Assembly (NCBI GenBank): GCA_030690945.1
Contig: JAUYFM010000007.1
Location: 1 to 59,133, forward strand
Source of the DNA: Smithellaceae bacterium
Lineage (GTDB): Bacteria; Desulfobacterota; Syntrophia; Syntrophales; Smithellaceae
DNA length: 59,133 nucleotides
Reading direction: 5' to 3'
The notes beneath the pieces were generated by a model. The model was not told the origin of the DNA. It was given only the letters and a program-made list of their open reading frames with translations, and ran no database searches. A program made the position numbers and the translations under genes. This document shows, one piece after another, positions 17,982 to 26,399 of this stretch. Position 1 is the first letter of the stretch; each line of letters opens with the position of its first letter.

Positions 17982-18353
17982 ATGAGTCCAAAAGCATATG
18001 TGCGACCAGGGAAGATGGCATCCGTCATCGGGATAATCGCCGCGGGTGTTATGCTTATTTTCGGCATTGTATTTTTCGGTCTTCTTCAGCAGGAGGAGGG
18101 CAGCGGCATCGGACAGATATTTATGGTATTCTGGATGCTGATTGTCATCCTCATGATTGCCTATTACGTGTACAATCTGATGTCAGGAAAGGCTTCCTCC
18201 TCTGCGATGGCGGAGATTGACCTGGAGACGCCGGAGAGCGGCCCTACTGTGGAAGAAAAACTGCACAGCCTGGAGAGGCTGAAAAAGGATCGATTGATTA
18301 CAGAAGAAGAGTATCTGCAAAAGCGGAAAGAAATCATGCAGCAGAAATGGTAA
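17982..18353 (+). CDS. Two-TM protein with SHOCT domain
   Basis: This encodes 123 residues from an ATG with GGAGAGGG about nine bases upstream. Two transmembrane segments (about 13-35 and 47-66) are followed by a C-terminal SHOCT motif: EEKLHSLERLKKDRLITEEEYLQKRKEI, read as two blocks around LITEEEY. SHOCT domains are short oligomerisation elements found on many bacterial membrane proteins. An open frame begins upstream at 17835 but overlaps the preceding gene and lacks a ribosome site. Confidence 0.78.
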   Translation: MSPKAYVRPGKMASVIGIIAAGVMLIFGIVFFGLLQQEEGSGIGQIFMVFWMLIVILMIAYYVYNLMSGKASSSAMAEIDLETPESGPTVEEKLHSLERLKKDRLITEEEYLQKRKEIMQQKW

Positions 18354-18421
18354 GAATTCAGGAAATGGGGAAATGAGAAAATTAACAAGAGATACGGAAG
18401 AACGGAAGAACGAGAGAAAAC

Positions 18422-19012
18422 ATGATCATCTATATTCCTTTCGCGATAATGCTGGCTTTTGTTTTTGCCTACTATTTCGCTTTTGAATACTGCCGCTACA
18501 AAAATGCCAGGATGATGGCGGAGGGACTTGGCGGGAGAGCGGTGTTCAAGTTAGGCGGGTCATATATGAGGCGCAATCATGACGGCGTGGAGGAGAGAGC
18601 CTGGATCGAGCCGGATGATAAGATGGCCTGGGGCAGCCTTCGATCGGCATTGAGCCCTCCTTTGGGCAAGCTTTTTTTGCAGAGGAATAAGGGCCCCGGC
18701 TTCCGCTTTGATATCGAGCCCAAGACCGGAATACTCTTTCGGACCTTATCCCTGGACACACTCAAAGAAGCCGATTTCAATGTGCCCCAACTGGATAGTA
18801 GCCTGCGGCTGCGGACCAATAAACATGACGATGCGGGTCGCTACTTCTTCGCGCCTGAAAAACAGCAATCATTAACTGCTCTTTTCCTTGCGGGGTTCTC
18901 CCGGCTTAAAGGCGACCATGGCGGTATCCTTGCGACAATGCAAGGCATCACCACCGAAGATCTCAGTCCGGAAAGAATCGGGCTTTTCTTTAAGCATCTG
19001 CGCAGCTTTTAG
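18422..19012 (+). CDS. Membrane-anchored protein of unknown function
   Basis: This encodes 196 residues with GAACGAGAG before the ATG. An N-terminal anchor (IIYIPFAIMLAFVFAYYFAF) leads to a soluble domain of about 170 residues rich in charged and aromatic residues (WIEPDDKMAWG, FRFDIEPKTG). No family is recognised. It sits between the SHOCT protein and the serpin on the same strand. Because the N-terminus lacks a cleavage site it is more likely an anchored inner-membrane protein than a secreted one. Confidence 0.68.
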   Translation: MIIYIPFAIMLAFVFAYYFAFEYCRYKNARMMAEGLGGRAVFKLGGSYMRRNHDGVEERAWIEPDDKMAWGSLRSALSPPLGKLFLQRNKGPGFRFDIEPKTGILFRTLSLDTLKEADFNVPQLDSSLRLRTNKHDDAGRYFFAPEKQQSLTALFLAGFSRLKGDHGGILATMQGITTEDLSPERIGLFFKHLRSF

Positions 19013-19199
19013 GGATGATTGAGTATAGAAGGGGAGCACCTGCAAAAGTATATAGAAATCATGCACAGAGGCAGCGAGTTAAAAAACAATTTCCTTCCGG
19101 GAACAAACGTGCAATTGCAGTTGTCTCACACTTGAAATCAGGATGATTTCGATTGCCGGGGAAAATAAAATATGAACGGCAGACTTACAAGGAGAGCAT

Positions 19200-20408
19200 A
19201 TGAATCGATTATTACAAGTATTGTCGGGAATCTTCACGATCGCCTTATTTTCGGTAATTTCGGCCACATCCGTGGAGGCTTCCATCTTCGGGACGTCAGC
19301 GCAGGAAAACCTTGTACAAGGGAACACGGCTTTTGCCGTACAATTGTATCAGGAACTTGGCGCCAGGGAAGGGAATCTCTTCTTTTCGCCCTATAGCGTT
19401 TCATCGGCCCTGGGCATGACCTACGCCGGCGCCCGTGGGAATACGGAAAAAGAAATGAAGGATGTTCTGCATTTTCCATTGGATCAAGCGCAACTGCATC
19501 CCGCATTCAGAAAACTGAACAGAGAACTGGCCGCCACTGCCCAAAAAAGCGGACAGAAACTAAACATTGCTAACGCATTGGTCCTCACCGGCGGCGATGT
19601 GAGCGGTGGGTTCAAGACTCTCCTGAAAGACAACTATGACGCTGAGGTCTTCGGTGGAGGGCTGGATGTGATCAACGGCTGGGTCAAGCGAAAAACAGAA
19701 GGAAAGATCGAGAAAATACTCGAAGAGCTGGATGTCAATTCCGTCTGCGTTTTGCTCAACGCCATTTATTTCAAGGGAACATGGGCCAGTCCATTTCAGA
19801 AAAGTCGCACGCAGGACGGGCCATTCAACGTGTCGGCAGGCAAAAAGATAATCGTTCCCTTCATGCGCCAGAAAAGTGAATTCAAAATCATGACCAAGGA
19901 TGATTTCCAGGCCATTTTGATCCCGTACGAAGGGCAGAATCTGTCCATGGTCATCTTGCTTCCCCAGGCTGTAGATGGTTTGGCTAAACTGGAAAAGCAA
20001 TTATCCATCCAAAACCTGAATGAATGGTTGGCGAAACTGGACGAGAGTCAAGCCCAGGAGATTAATCTCTATCTGCCGAAATTCAAACTCGAAACCGGTT
20101 ATGATCTGGTGCCGCCCTGCATGAAAATGGGCATGAAGGATGCGTTTGCCCTGGCCAATGCTGATTTCAGCGGTATGGGATGGCGCAAAGGTTTTCTTTA
20201 CATTTCGCAAATTAAGCATAAGGCTGTTGTCGAAGTTAACGAGGAAGGAACGGAAGCGGCAGCCGCCACGGCCGTGGAGATGGCCACGAAATCAGTCCCT
20301 TTTAATCCGGAGTTTCGCGCGGATCATCCGTTCTTCTTTATCATCCGCGACAGTCGAAGCGGCGCCGTTTTGTTTATGGGCAGGATGGTTAATCCCGGCA
20401 TGAAGTAA
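19200..20408 (+). CDS. Serpin with inhibitory hinge and Lys at P1
   Basis: A 402-residue protein with a signal peptide ending VEA-SIF, then a full-length serpin fold ([44 protein letters not shown]). The reactive loop hinge [10 protein letters not shown] (residues 348-357) matches the consensus of inhibitory serpins. Counting from P17 = Glu348 places P1 at Lys364 and P1' at Ser365. The predicted specificity is therefore trypsin-like or metacaspase-like, the same as the two Kunitz proteins. Serpins trap serine proteases and sometimes caspase-fold proteases as covalent complexes. Export places it in the same compartment as the caspase-like proteins. AAGGAGAG precedes the start. Confidence 0.95.
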   Translation: MNRLLQVLSGIFTIALFSVISATSVEASIFGTSAQENLVQGNTAFAVQLYQELGAREGNLFFSPYSVSSALGMTYAGARGNTEKEMKDVLHFPLDQAQLHPAFRKLNRELAATAQKSGQKLNIANALVLTGGDVSGGFKTLLKDNYDAEVFGGGLDVINGWVKRKTEGKIEKILEELDVNSVCVLLNAIYFKGTWASPFQKSRTQDGPFNVSAGKKIIVPFMRQKSEFKIMTKDDFQAILIPYEGQNLSMVILLPQAVDGLAKLEKQLSIQNLNEWLAKLDESQAQEINLYLPKFKLETGYDLVPPCMKMGMKDAFALANADFSGMGWRKGFLYISQIKHKAVVEVNEEGTEAAAATAVEMATKSVPFNPEFRADHPFFFIIRDSRSGAVLFMGRMVNPGMK

Positions 20409-20426
20409 GGGACAAGTAGGTGTGAA

Positions 20427-21671
20427 ATGACCCAGAAGACTTACGTTGTGCAGCGAGGGCGGGACCAGGGACTACCCTGGAAAGGCGCCAGGCCGCGCCT
20501 TGAACAGCTTGACGTGGAATTGACCGAGCGTTGCAATAACGACTGTATTCATTGCTGCATCAACCGTCCGGCAAACGATGCGGTGGCGCGGGCAGGCGAA
20601 ATGACGACGGAGCAGATCCGGGATCTGTTGCGACAAGCCGCCGATCTGGGATGCCTGCAAGTGCGATTCACCGGCGGCGAGCCGCTCCTGCGGCATGATT
20701 TTCAGGAGTTGTACATTTACGCGCGTCGGCTGGGCCTGAAGGTGTTGTTGTTTACCAATGCCTGTCTGATTACCCCCGGCCTGGCCGATCTTTTCCAACG
20801 GATGCCGCCGCTTATAGAAATAGAAGTGACGGTATATGGAATGCACCGGGAATCTTACGAAGCCGTGACCCGAATCCCCGGCTCCTTCGCGCAGTTTCAG
20901 CGCGGCCTGAATCTGTTGCTGGAACGCAATGTCCCGTTTGTCGTAAAGTGGGTTGTCTTGCCTCAAAACAAGCACGAAATGGTCGAATTTGAAGTGTGGG
21001 CCGGGACGATTCCCGCGATGACCAGACCGCCGAGTTATGTGATGTCCCTGGATTTGCGGAATCGCCGCGACGACGAAGAGAAAAATGTCTGCATTCAATC
21101 GCTTCGTTTGACGCCGCATGAATCGCTGGCAATCCTGACTCGCGACGTGGCAGAATACAAACAAAGTATGGAGGCATTTGCCTCGCGGTTCATGGGGCCA
21201 TCCGGTGACAGGCTGTTTAGTTGTGGTGTGGGATGCAGCCTGTGTATCGATGCCTACGGACGCGCCCAGCCATGCATGGGGCTTCGGGCATCGGAATGGA
21301 CGGTCAACCTGAACCCCGATTTAAAATCCGTGCGGGAAGAAGATTCCTTCTCCAGTGTTTCCGTACCAGGGATGCGTCCCGAATGTGCCGGCTTAGAAGA
21401 CGCCCTATCCCAATTTTCCCGACTCTACGACCTGTGTACGACAAACCCTGAATACCTGCGCCGTTGCGCGAGGTGCTTTCTGAAGGGCCTGTGTGAACAA
21501 TGCCCGGCAAAATCGTGGACGGAACACGGAACGATAGATACACCGGTTGCGTATTTGTGTGAGACAGCGCATGTGCAGGCGCGCTATATCGGTTGGCTGG
21601 GCAAAAACGAATATGGATGGGAGGTGATGAACTGGCAGGAAAGAATCAGCGTTCAACATTCGATAAGATAA
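20427..21671 (+). CDS. Radical SAM/SPASM RiPP maturase 1
   Basis: This encodes 414 residues. The radical SAM triad is Cys36, Cys40 and Cys43 (ERCNNDCIHC), with TGGEPLL as the SAM motif. The C-terminal SPASM Cys include FSCGVGCSLC, QPCMG, and CARCFLKGLCEQC. It is closely related to the second enzyme of the cluster (23310-24422), with the same layout and the same IEIEVTVYG-type strand. It starts 18 bases after the serpin gene, so the serpin and RiPP genes may share a transcript. The precursor, PqqD-like, peptidase and exporter genes follow. The exact chemistry (thioether, C-C, or other) cannot be told from sequence. Confidence 0.92.
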   Translation: MTQKTYVVQRGRDQGLPWKGARPRLEQLDVELTERCNNDCIHCCINRPANDAVARAGEMTTEQIRDLLRQAADLGCLQVRFTGGEPLLRHDFQELYIYARRLGLKVLLFTNACLITPGLADLFQRMPPLIEIEVTVYGMHRESYEAVTRIPGSFAQFQRGLNLLLERNVPFVVKWVVLPQNKHEMVEFEVWAGTIPAMTRPPSYVMSLDLRNRRDDEEKNVCIQSLRLTPHESLAILTRDVAEYKQSMEAFASRFMGPSGDRLFSCGVGCSLCIDAYGRAQPCMGLRASEWTVNLNPDLKSVREEDSFSSVSVPGMRPECAGLEDALSQFSRLYDLCTTNPEYLRRCARCFLKGLCEQCPAKSWTEHGTIDTPVAYLCETAHVQARYIGWLGKNEYGWEVMNWQERISVQHSIR

Positions 21672-21735
21672 GCGTTTTAATGTCAACCAACAACAGGTAT
21701 TTATTGAATTTGCAATATGACAAAAGAGGAATAAA

Positions 21736-21921
21736 ATGGAAAAAGATAACAAACAGTGGCAGAAACCGGAATTAATTGCTCTGGTTAGGAGCAAACCCGA
21801 AGAAACCGTACTCATGGGCTGCAAGAGCTGCACCAATCCTCCATCATCGGGGCCTTCAAGGGGGTCTTCCAATTGCGTAACGGGACCACAGCCGTCCTGT
21901 TATAATTGTTACAGATCATAG
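21736..21921 (+). CDS. RiPP precursor peptide with Cys-rich core
   Basis: This encodes 61 residues with GAGGA before the ATG. The N-terminal half is a charged leader (QWQKPELIALVRSKPEETVL, residues 7-26), a pattern seen in precursors of PqqD-dependent radical SAM systems. The core begins near Gly28 and carries five Cys (29, 32, 47, 55 and 58) among Ser, Pro, Gly and Asn: GCKSC, SSNCV, SCYNCY. This is well suited to Cys-alpha-carbon thioether crosslinks by SPASM enzymes (sactipeptide or ranthipeptide style), but that is inference. No double-Gly site is seen; MGC or the Glu-Glu region may mark the leader boundary. Confidence 0.85.
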   Translation: MEKDNKQWQKPELIALVRSKPEETVLMGCKSCTNPPSSGPSRGSSNCVTGPQPSCYNCYRS

Positions 21922-21937
21922 CCGTTGGTCTGCAATA

Positions 21938-21969
21938 TGCCGCATACCCGCAGCTGCGGGTATGCGGCA
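21938..21969 (+). terminator. Perfect 32-bp palindrome after RiPP precursor
   Basis: The stretch is fully palindromic: TGCCGCATACCCGC on the left, AGCT at the centre, and the reverse complement on the right. It folds into a 14-bp GC-rich stem 17 bases after the precursor stop. No T-run follows, so it could be an mRNA 3'-end stabiliser or attenuator that raises precursor output relative to the PqqD and enzyme genes, or a dyad protein-binding site. The short peptide gene at 10799 has a comparable hairpin. Confidence 0.65.
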
Positions 21970-22019
21970 GCTGCAAACTTGTGACCGGCGGAGAATAAAA
22001 TATGGAAAGGGACTAGATT

Positions 22020-22322
22020 ATGGCGACCCAGCTCAGCCTGGATGCTGTGTGTGCATGTTCAGAAAACGTGGTGGCGAGGACCATCGAAGGCGAAGTTGTT
22101 CTCATTCCCCTTATTGCCGGTATCGGTGACGAGGAGGATGAACTCTATACACTCAATGAGACCGGGCAGGCCATTTGGCAAAAATTAGATGGTAAGAAAA
22201 CGCTGAAGGAAGTGGCGGTATCCCTCGCCGAAGTATTTGATGGTCCGGCAAGCGAACTCGAAGCCGATGTGCTTGGTTTTGCAAGTGAGTTGACAAAGCG
22301 CGGCATTCTCGTGGCGAAGTAA
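22020..22322 (+). CDS. PqqD-family RiPP recognition protein
   Basis: This encodes 100 residues and matches the PqqD fold: a beta-hairpin start (ENVVARTIEGEVVLIPL), the LYTLNETGQAIWQKLDG core, and the final winged-helix segment with VFDGPASELEADVLGF. PqqD-type domains bind the leader of the precursor and deliver it to radical SAM enzymes, so this protein is expected to bind the 61-residue peptide's leader for one or both maturases. It is stand-alone rather than fused. A small GGTTTTC hairpin (22338-22360) follows the stop. GGAAAGGGA provides the ribosome site. Confidence 0.92.
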   Translation: MATQLSLDAVCACSENVVARTIEGEVVLIPLIAGIGDEEDELYTLNETGQAIWQKLDGKKTLKEVAVSLAEVFDGPASELEADVLGFASELTKRGILVAK

Positions 22323-22385
22323 AATAAAGAAACAGGTGGTTTTCTTTCGGTCTGAAAACCAAAACAGTTGGCAGGATTCAGGTTT

Positions 22386-23288
22386 ATGCCCCAGATTGTT
22401 CTCGAAAAAAATCATATGACAAAGAGTCTTGTCGGGGTTTCTCTTGATATCGGCCGGGTCCTGGCCGACCGGGATGGTGTAACCTTTCGCGCCGAGGGTA
22501 CGTGCATGTATCCGACCATTCGTCCGGGCGATGTCCTGCGTATCCAGTCGCGCGCTGCGGCCGATGTTTCTCTAGGCGATGTTGTCGTTTGCCGACGCCC
22601 CACCCATTTGTTTTGCCACCGTGTCGTGGCCCGGGGAGCAGAGGAAGGACGCGCCTTCATTGTTACCCGTCAGGACCGCACACCGGACGAGAGCGACGGC
22701 CCCACCTTTGACGAGAACCTGCTCGGCGTTGTGGTTGCCATTGAGCGCGGAGGCAAACCGGTATCGCTTCAACCGGTATCAGCTCCATGGCCACTGCGTT
22801 TTTACTTTGCCTTGCGGCTCAGGCTGATCGAATTTCGACTGCGGATAATTTTGGCCTGGACAGATCTGCTGCCGAAAGTGCAGGCGAACGCCTTTTACCG
22901 CTGGATGATGAAGATATGGCTTACCCTTGCCCATCCGCAAATTTCATACAGGGTACGACTGCCGATGCCCGCCCTGGGTGACGCGGTCTATCGCCAACTG
23001 TCGCCGGAAACCTTCAGTGCGCAAAAGGATTGGCGGGGACGCCCTGTACAGCGCTGGACACTGCTTTTGCACCTGAACGGTTCACATATACCTGCCGCGT
23101 GGCTGACACTGACGCGTGAAGCCGCAGGTGTGTGGCTGGTGGACGAGTCGTTCGTGAGCGCGCGCTATGGTGGCGCAGGACTGGATGCCATGCTGCAAAG
23201 GAAGGCGGAAGCCATCCTGCGAAAGGATCATCCTGAAAAAGAAGAAGTCATGGGCCTCCTGCGAACTTCCCCGGCTTCTCTGAAATAA
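22386..23288 (+). CDS. S26-like signal peptidase with Cys nucleophile, RiPP-associated
   Basis: This encodes 300 residues from an ATG at 22386; a TTG at 22368 and an ATG at 22416 are possible alternatives. The N-terminal 110 residues resemble signal peptidase I of the ER/archaeal (Ser-His) type: GTCMYPTIRPGD, GDVVVCRRP, CHRVVA and RQDRTPDESD. The usual GxSMxPT Ser is Cys40 here, and His78 is the expected general base. The remaining 190 residues, starting with a basic hydrophobic helix, are not recognised. A leader peptidase for the precursor is the natural guess. A regulatory or inactive homolog cannot be excluded because of the Ser-to-Cys change. Confidence 0.8.
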   Translation: MPQIVLEKNHMTKSLVGVSLDIGRVLADRDGVTFRAEGTCMYPTIRPGDVLRIQSRAAADVSLGDVVVCRRPTHLFCHRVVARGAEEGRAFIVTRQDRTPDESDGPTFDENLLGVVVAIERGGKPVSLQPVSAPWPLRFYFALRLRLIEFRLRIILAWTDLLPKVQANAFYRWMMKIWLTLAHPQISYRVRLPMPALGDAVYRQLSPETFSAQKDWRGRPVQRWTLLLHLNGSHIPAAWLTLTREAAGVWLVDESFVSARYGGAGLDAMLQRKAEAILRKDHPEKEEVMGLLRTSPASLK

Positions 23289-23309
23289 AAATACTTAAGG
23301 AATTATTTT

Positions 23310-24422
23310 ATGTCCAAGTCCCATTCTATTGAAATCAAAGAATTTCCGCTCTGGGAGAGGCTCAAAGCCAAGAGCGTCCCGCTTTCGTTTGATATGGAGA
23401 TCACTGCGCGCTGCAACTGCAATTGCCGCCATTGTTACATCAACCTGCCGGTAGGTGACAGGGACGCACAGGCGCGCGAACTATCCCTTGCCGAAATCGG
23501 CGACATCGCACAGCAGGCGGTCAATCTCGGCGCCATGTGGTGTCTCATCACCGGCGGCGAACCGCTGTTACGTCCTGATTTTGCAGAGATTTACACCGGG
23601 CTGCGGCGCAAGGGACTGCTGGTTTCCGTTTTTACCAATGCCACATTAATCAACGAAGATCATATCGCGCTCTTCAAGAAACATCCGCCGCGTGATATTG
23701 AAATAACGGTGTATGGTGTGACGCGCGAAACCTATGAGCGCATCACACGCCGGCCCGGTACGTTTGACAAATTCATGCGCGGGATGAATCTTCTGCTGGA
23801 GAGCGGCGTGCGCATCCGCCTGAAGGCGATGGCGATCCAATCCAATCTGGCTGAGCAGGACGCCATTGCCGATTTCTGCCGCGCCTACACGAAGGATTTC
23901 TATCGTTTCGATCCGCAACTGCATCTGCGTTTTGACGGCAACCGGGAATGCAATAAAGACATTATCGCGGAACGCCTGACGCCGGAACAGATCATCGCGC
24001 TGGAGCAGGCGGACAAGGAGCGGATGCGGGCTATGCAGAAGAATTGCGATACCCTCATCAAAGATGAATTTGCGCATTTCGGCTGCGACCATCTGTTCCA
24101 TTGCGGTGCGGGCAACGGCAGCTTCAATGTCAGTTACGACGGCATGTTCCGGTTGTGTTCATCCTTATGGGCGCCGCCAACGCTTTATGATCTTCGGCGG
24201 GGCAAGCTCGACGATGCCTGGAATCATTTTGTGCCGAAGGTTCGTGATATGCGTTCGACCCGTCAGGAATTTCTCAAGACTTGCCGTGTGTGTCCGCTTG
24301 TCAACCTTTGTCTGTGGTGTCCCGCTCATGCCCATCTCGAAACAGGTGAAATGGATGGCGCCACCCCTTACTTTTGCGCCGTGGCCAAATTAAGAGCAAC
24401 GACTTTACGAAAAACTGAATAA
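23310..24422 (+). CDS. Radical SAM/SPASM RiPP maturase 2
   Basis: This encodes 370 residues. Radical SAM Cys35, Cys39 and Cys42 (ARCNCNCRHC), ITGGEPLL as SAM motif, then SPASM-type Cys: FHCGAGNG, RLCSSLW, CRVCPLVNLCLWC. It is a clear paralog of maturase 1 in this cluster, but shorter and with a Cys-richer first motif. The presence of two related enzymes with one precursor suggests two successive modifications or two regions of the core. AAGGA precedes the start, and the ABC transporter gene begins five bases after its stop. Confidence 0.92.
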   Translation: MSKSHSIEIKEFPLWERLKAKSVPLSFDMEITARCNCNCRHCYINLPVGDRDAQARELSLAEIGDIAQQAVNLGAMWCLITGGEPLLRPDFAEIYTGLRRKGLLVSVFTNATLINEDHIALFKKHPPRDIEITVYGVTRETYERITRRPGTFDKFMRGMNLLLESGVRIRLKAMAIQSNLAEQDAIADFCRAYTKDFYRFDPQLHLRFDGNRECNKDIIAERLTPEQIIALEQADKERMRAMQKNCDTLIKDEFAHFGCDHLFHCGAGNGSFNVSYDGMFRLCSSLWAPPTLYDLRRGKLDDAWNHFVPKVRDMRSTRQEFLKTCRVCPLVNLCLWCPAHAHLETGEMDGATPYFCAVAKLRATTLRKTE

Positions 24423-24427
24423 CCCAA

Positions 24428-26233
24428 ATGTCCCTGAATCTGAAAAAGCCCAAGAAATTGTACCTGCGACGGGCGTTGTCGCTTTTGTGGAAGGCCGCTC
24501 CCGGCTGGGCTGTGCTGAGCACGGTGTTCCTGGTATTGCAGGCCGCCCTACCGCTTGCGCAGCTTTACCTCATGAAGTTGACGGTGGATGCGGTAACCGT
24601 GGGCATTACGTCGCCGGGCAAGGACATCGTCATGAGTCATGTCCTCACGCTCATCGGCCTTTTGGGCGCTTCGGCCCTGGCTGCTGTTTTTCTGGCTTCG
24701 GCGGCGAAAGTCGTGGGGCAGGCCCAGGCCCAGATCATTACCGATCATGTTCAGAGTGTGCTGCACGGCAAGTCCGTCGCTCTGGATATGGAATATTATG
24801 AAAATGCCGGCTTCTACGACACCCTGCACCGGGCTCAGCAGGAAGCCCCCCACCGTCCGACCAGTATTCTCAATGGTCTTATCCAGGTCGTCCAGAGCGG
24901 TGTCACACTCGTCGGGATTGCGACGTTATTATTTTCCGTCCACTGGGGAATTGCCGCAGTATTGTGCGCATCCCTGATTCCCGGACTTTTCTTTCGTATA
25001 AAATATGCGGACAGGATGTTTCAATGGCAGTCCGACCGATCAGCAACAGATCGCGCGGCGACTTATTTTAACTGGCTTATTACCAGTCAGTACTATGCCA
25101 AGGAAGTCCGACTGTATGACCTTGGTCCCCTGTTTATTAAGCGTTTTCGGGATCTGCGCCAATTGCTCCGGCGGGAAAAAATCGGCATCGCTTTCCGGTA
25201 CGCCCTGACGGAGCTGGTTGCTGAGGCTTTTGCGACCCTTGCCATATTCGGTTCTCTGGCCTTTATCGCCTACCGGACTGTGCAGGGTATGATGACCCTG
25301 GGGGACATGGTGATGTATTATCAGGCCTTTCAGCGGGCGCAAGGCTATCTGAAGGAGATGTTGAACGGTTTGGCGAGTCTCTATGAAGACAACCTGTTTC
25401 TTTCCAATTTTTATGATTTTCTCGATTTGAAACCGACCATCATCGAACCAGCCAAACCCGAGCCGGTTCCAAGGCCCATGCAGAAAGGGATTGTTTTTGA
25501 CCATATCGATTTCCGATACCCGACGGGAGAGGCGATGGTCCTCAAGGATATCAACATCAGCATTCGTCCGGGGCAGGTCGTGGCTCTGGTCGGGGAAAAC
25601 GGGTCGGGGAAAACAACGCTGGTGAAACTGCTGTGCCGGCTTTATGACCCCACAGCCGGGAAGATTACCGTGGATGGCATTGATCTTAGCAACTTCGATA
25701 CAACCGCATTACGCCGCGAAATCGGCATCATTTTTCAAGACTACGTCCAATACCAGATGACAGTCCGCGAAAATATCTGGATGGGAAATACAAGGCTCGC
25801 TCCCGATGATGAGAAGATCGTTGCCGCGGCCAAGTATTCCGGCGCTGATGACGTTATCGCGGGGCTTCCCCTGGGTTATGAAACTATGCTGGGCAAATGG
25901 TTCGGCAACGGGGCGGAACTGAGCATCGGCCAATGGCAGAAGGTGGCGCTGGCGCGGGCCTTCCTGCGCGACGCGCAAATTATCGTGCTCGATGAACCGA
26001 CCAGCTCGATGGACGCCAAAGCCGAATATGCGGTTTTTCAGAACCTGCGTGAATTGGCCCAAGGCCGCACCGTTATCTTTATCAGTCATCGCTTTTCCAC
26101 CATCCGAATGGCCGACTGCATCTATGTCCTGAAGGATGGAGGGATCGCCGAAGAAGGCACGCATGAAGAACTGGTTCATTTAGATGGAATATATGCCCAC
26201 TTGTTTGAAATCCAGGCCAAATATTACAGGTGA
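24428..26233 (+). CDS. Exporter-type ABC transporter (fused TMD-NBD)
   Basis: This encodes 601 residues. A six-helix transmembrane half (about 25-310) is followed by an ATPase domain with Walker A GENGSGKTT (about residue 389), the signature LSIGQWQ, Walker B IIVLDEPTSS and the H-loop ISHRFST. There is no N-terminal C39 peptidase, which agrees with a separate S26-like protease in the cluster. As a homodimer in the inner membrane it would export the modified peptide. Spacing of five bases to the second maturase indicates one operon from 20427 to here. It ends the RiPP cluster. Confidence 0.92.
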   Translation: MSLNLKKPKKLYLRRALSLLWKAAPGWAVLSTVFLVLQAALPLAQLYLMKLTVDAVTVGITSPGKDIVMSHVLTLIGLLGASALAAVFLASAAKVVGQAQAQIITDHVQSVLHGKSVALDMEYYENAGFYDTLHRAQQEAPHRPTSILNGLIQVVQSGVTLVGIATLLFSVHWGIAAVLCASLIPGLFFRIKYADRMFQWQSDRSATDRAATYFNWLITSQYYAKEVRLYDLGPLFIKRFRDLRQLLRREKIGIAFRYALTELVAEAFATLAIFGSLAFIAYRTVQGMMTLGDMVMYYQAFQRAQGYLKEMLNGLASLYEDNLFLSNFYDFLDLKPTIIEPAKPEPVPRPMQKGIVFDHIDFRYPTGEAMVLKDINISIRPGQVVALVGENGSGKTTLVKLLCRLYDPTAGKITVDGIDLSNFDTTALRREIGIIFQDYVQYQMTVRENIWMGNTRLAPDDEKIVAAAKYSGADDVIAGLPLGYETMLGKWFGNGAELSIGQWQKVALARAFLRDAQIIVLDEPTSSMDAKAEYAVFQNLRELAQGRTVIFISHRFSTIRMADCIYVLKDGGIAEEGTHEELVHLDGIYAHLFEIQAKYYR

Positions 26234-26238
26234 AGGTT

Positions 26239-26352
26239 ATGACCAACGTAGAAGAGCAGTTGCCAGAAATCATAAAAAAGTATAAACAGGAAGCTCAGTA
26301 TCCCGTGGTGGATTCACGGGGGATGGATTTTCCGCTTGTTATCGCCAAGTAG
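26239..26352 (+). pseudogene. Remnant of caspase-like C-terminus (37 codons)
   Basis: A 37-codon frame right after the ABC gene reads EEQLPEIIKKYKQEAQYP then VVDSRGMDFPLVIAK-stop. It resembles the end of the caspase-like proteins in this window, for example EKVFKRAQYPTISISGQAFP of 2-349: AQYP, a Gly, and a closing hydrophobic tail after FP. I read it as the last piece of a lost C14 gene. Its last 30 bases recur at 27044-27073 beyond the RAYT element. A genuine small gene coupled to the transporter is the alternative. Confidence 0.45.
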
Positions 26353-26359
26353 AGGGTTT

Positions 26360-26382
26360 GTAGTGCGGACATTCATGTCCGC
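26360..26382 (+). repeat. GTAG-type REP hairpin, left of RAYT
   Basis: GTAG at 26360-26363 is followed by an 8-bp perfect stem GCGGACAT-TC-ATGTCCGC (26365-26382). The GTAG head plus palindrome is the known layout of REP sequences mobilised by RAYT transposases. It lies 18 bases before the transposase start and pairs in inverted orientation with the copy at 27006-27028. Confidence 0.7.
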
Positions 26383-26399
26383 GAAATCATTTACGCCGG

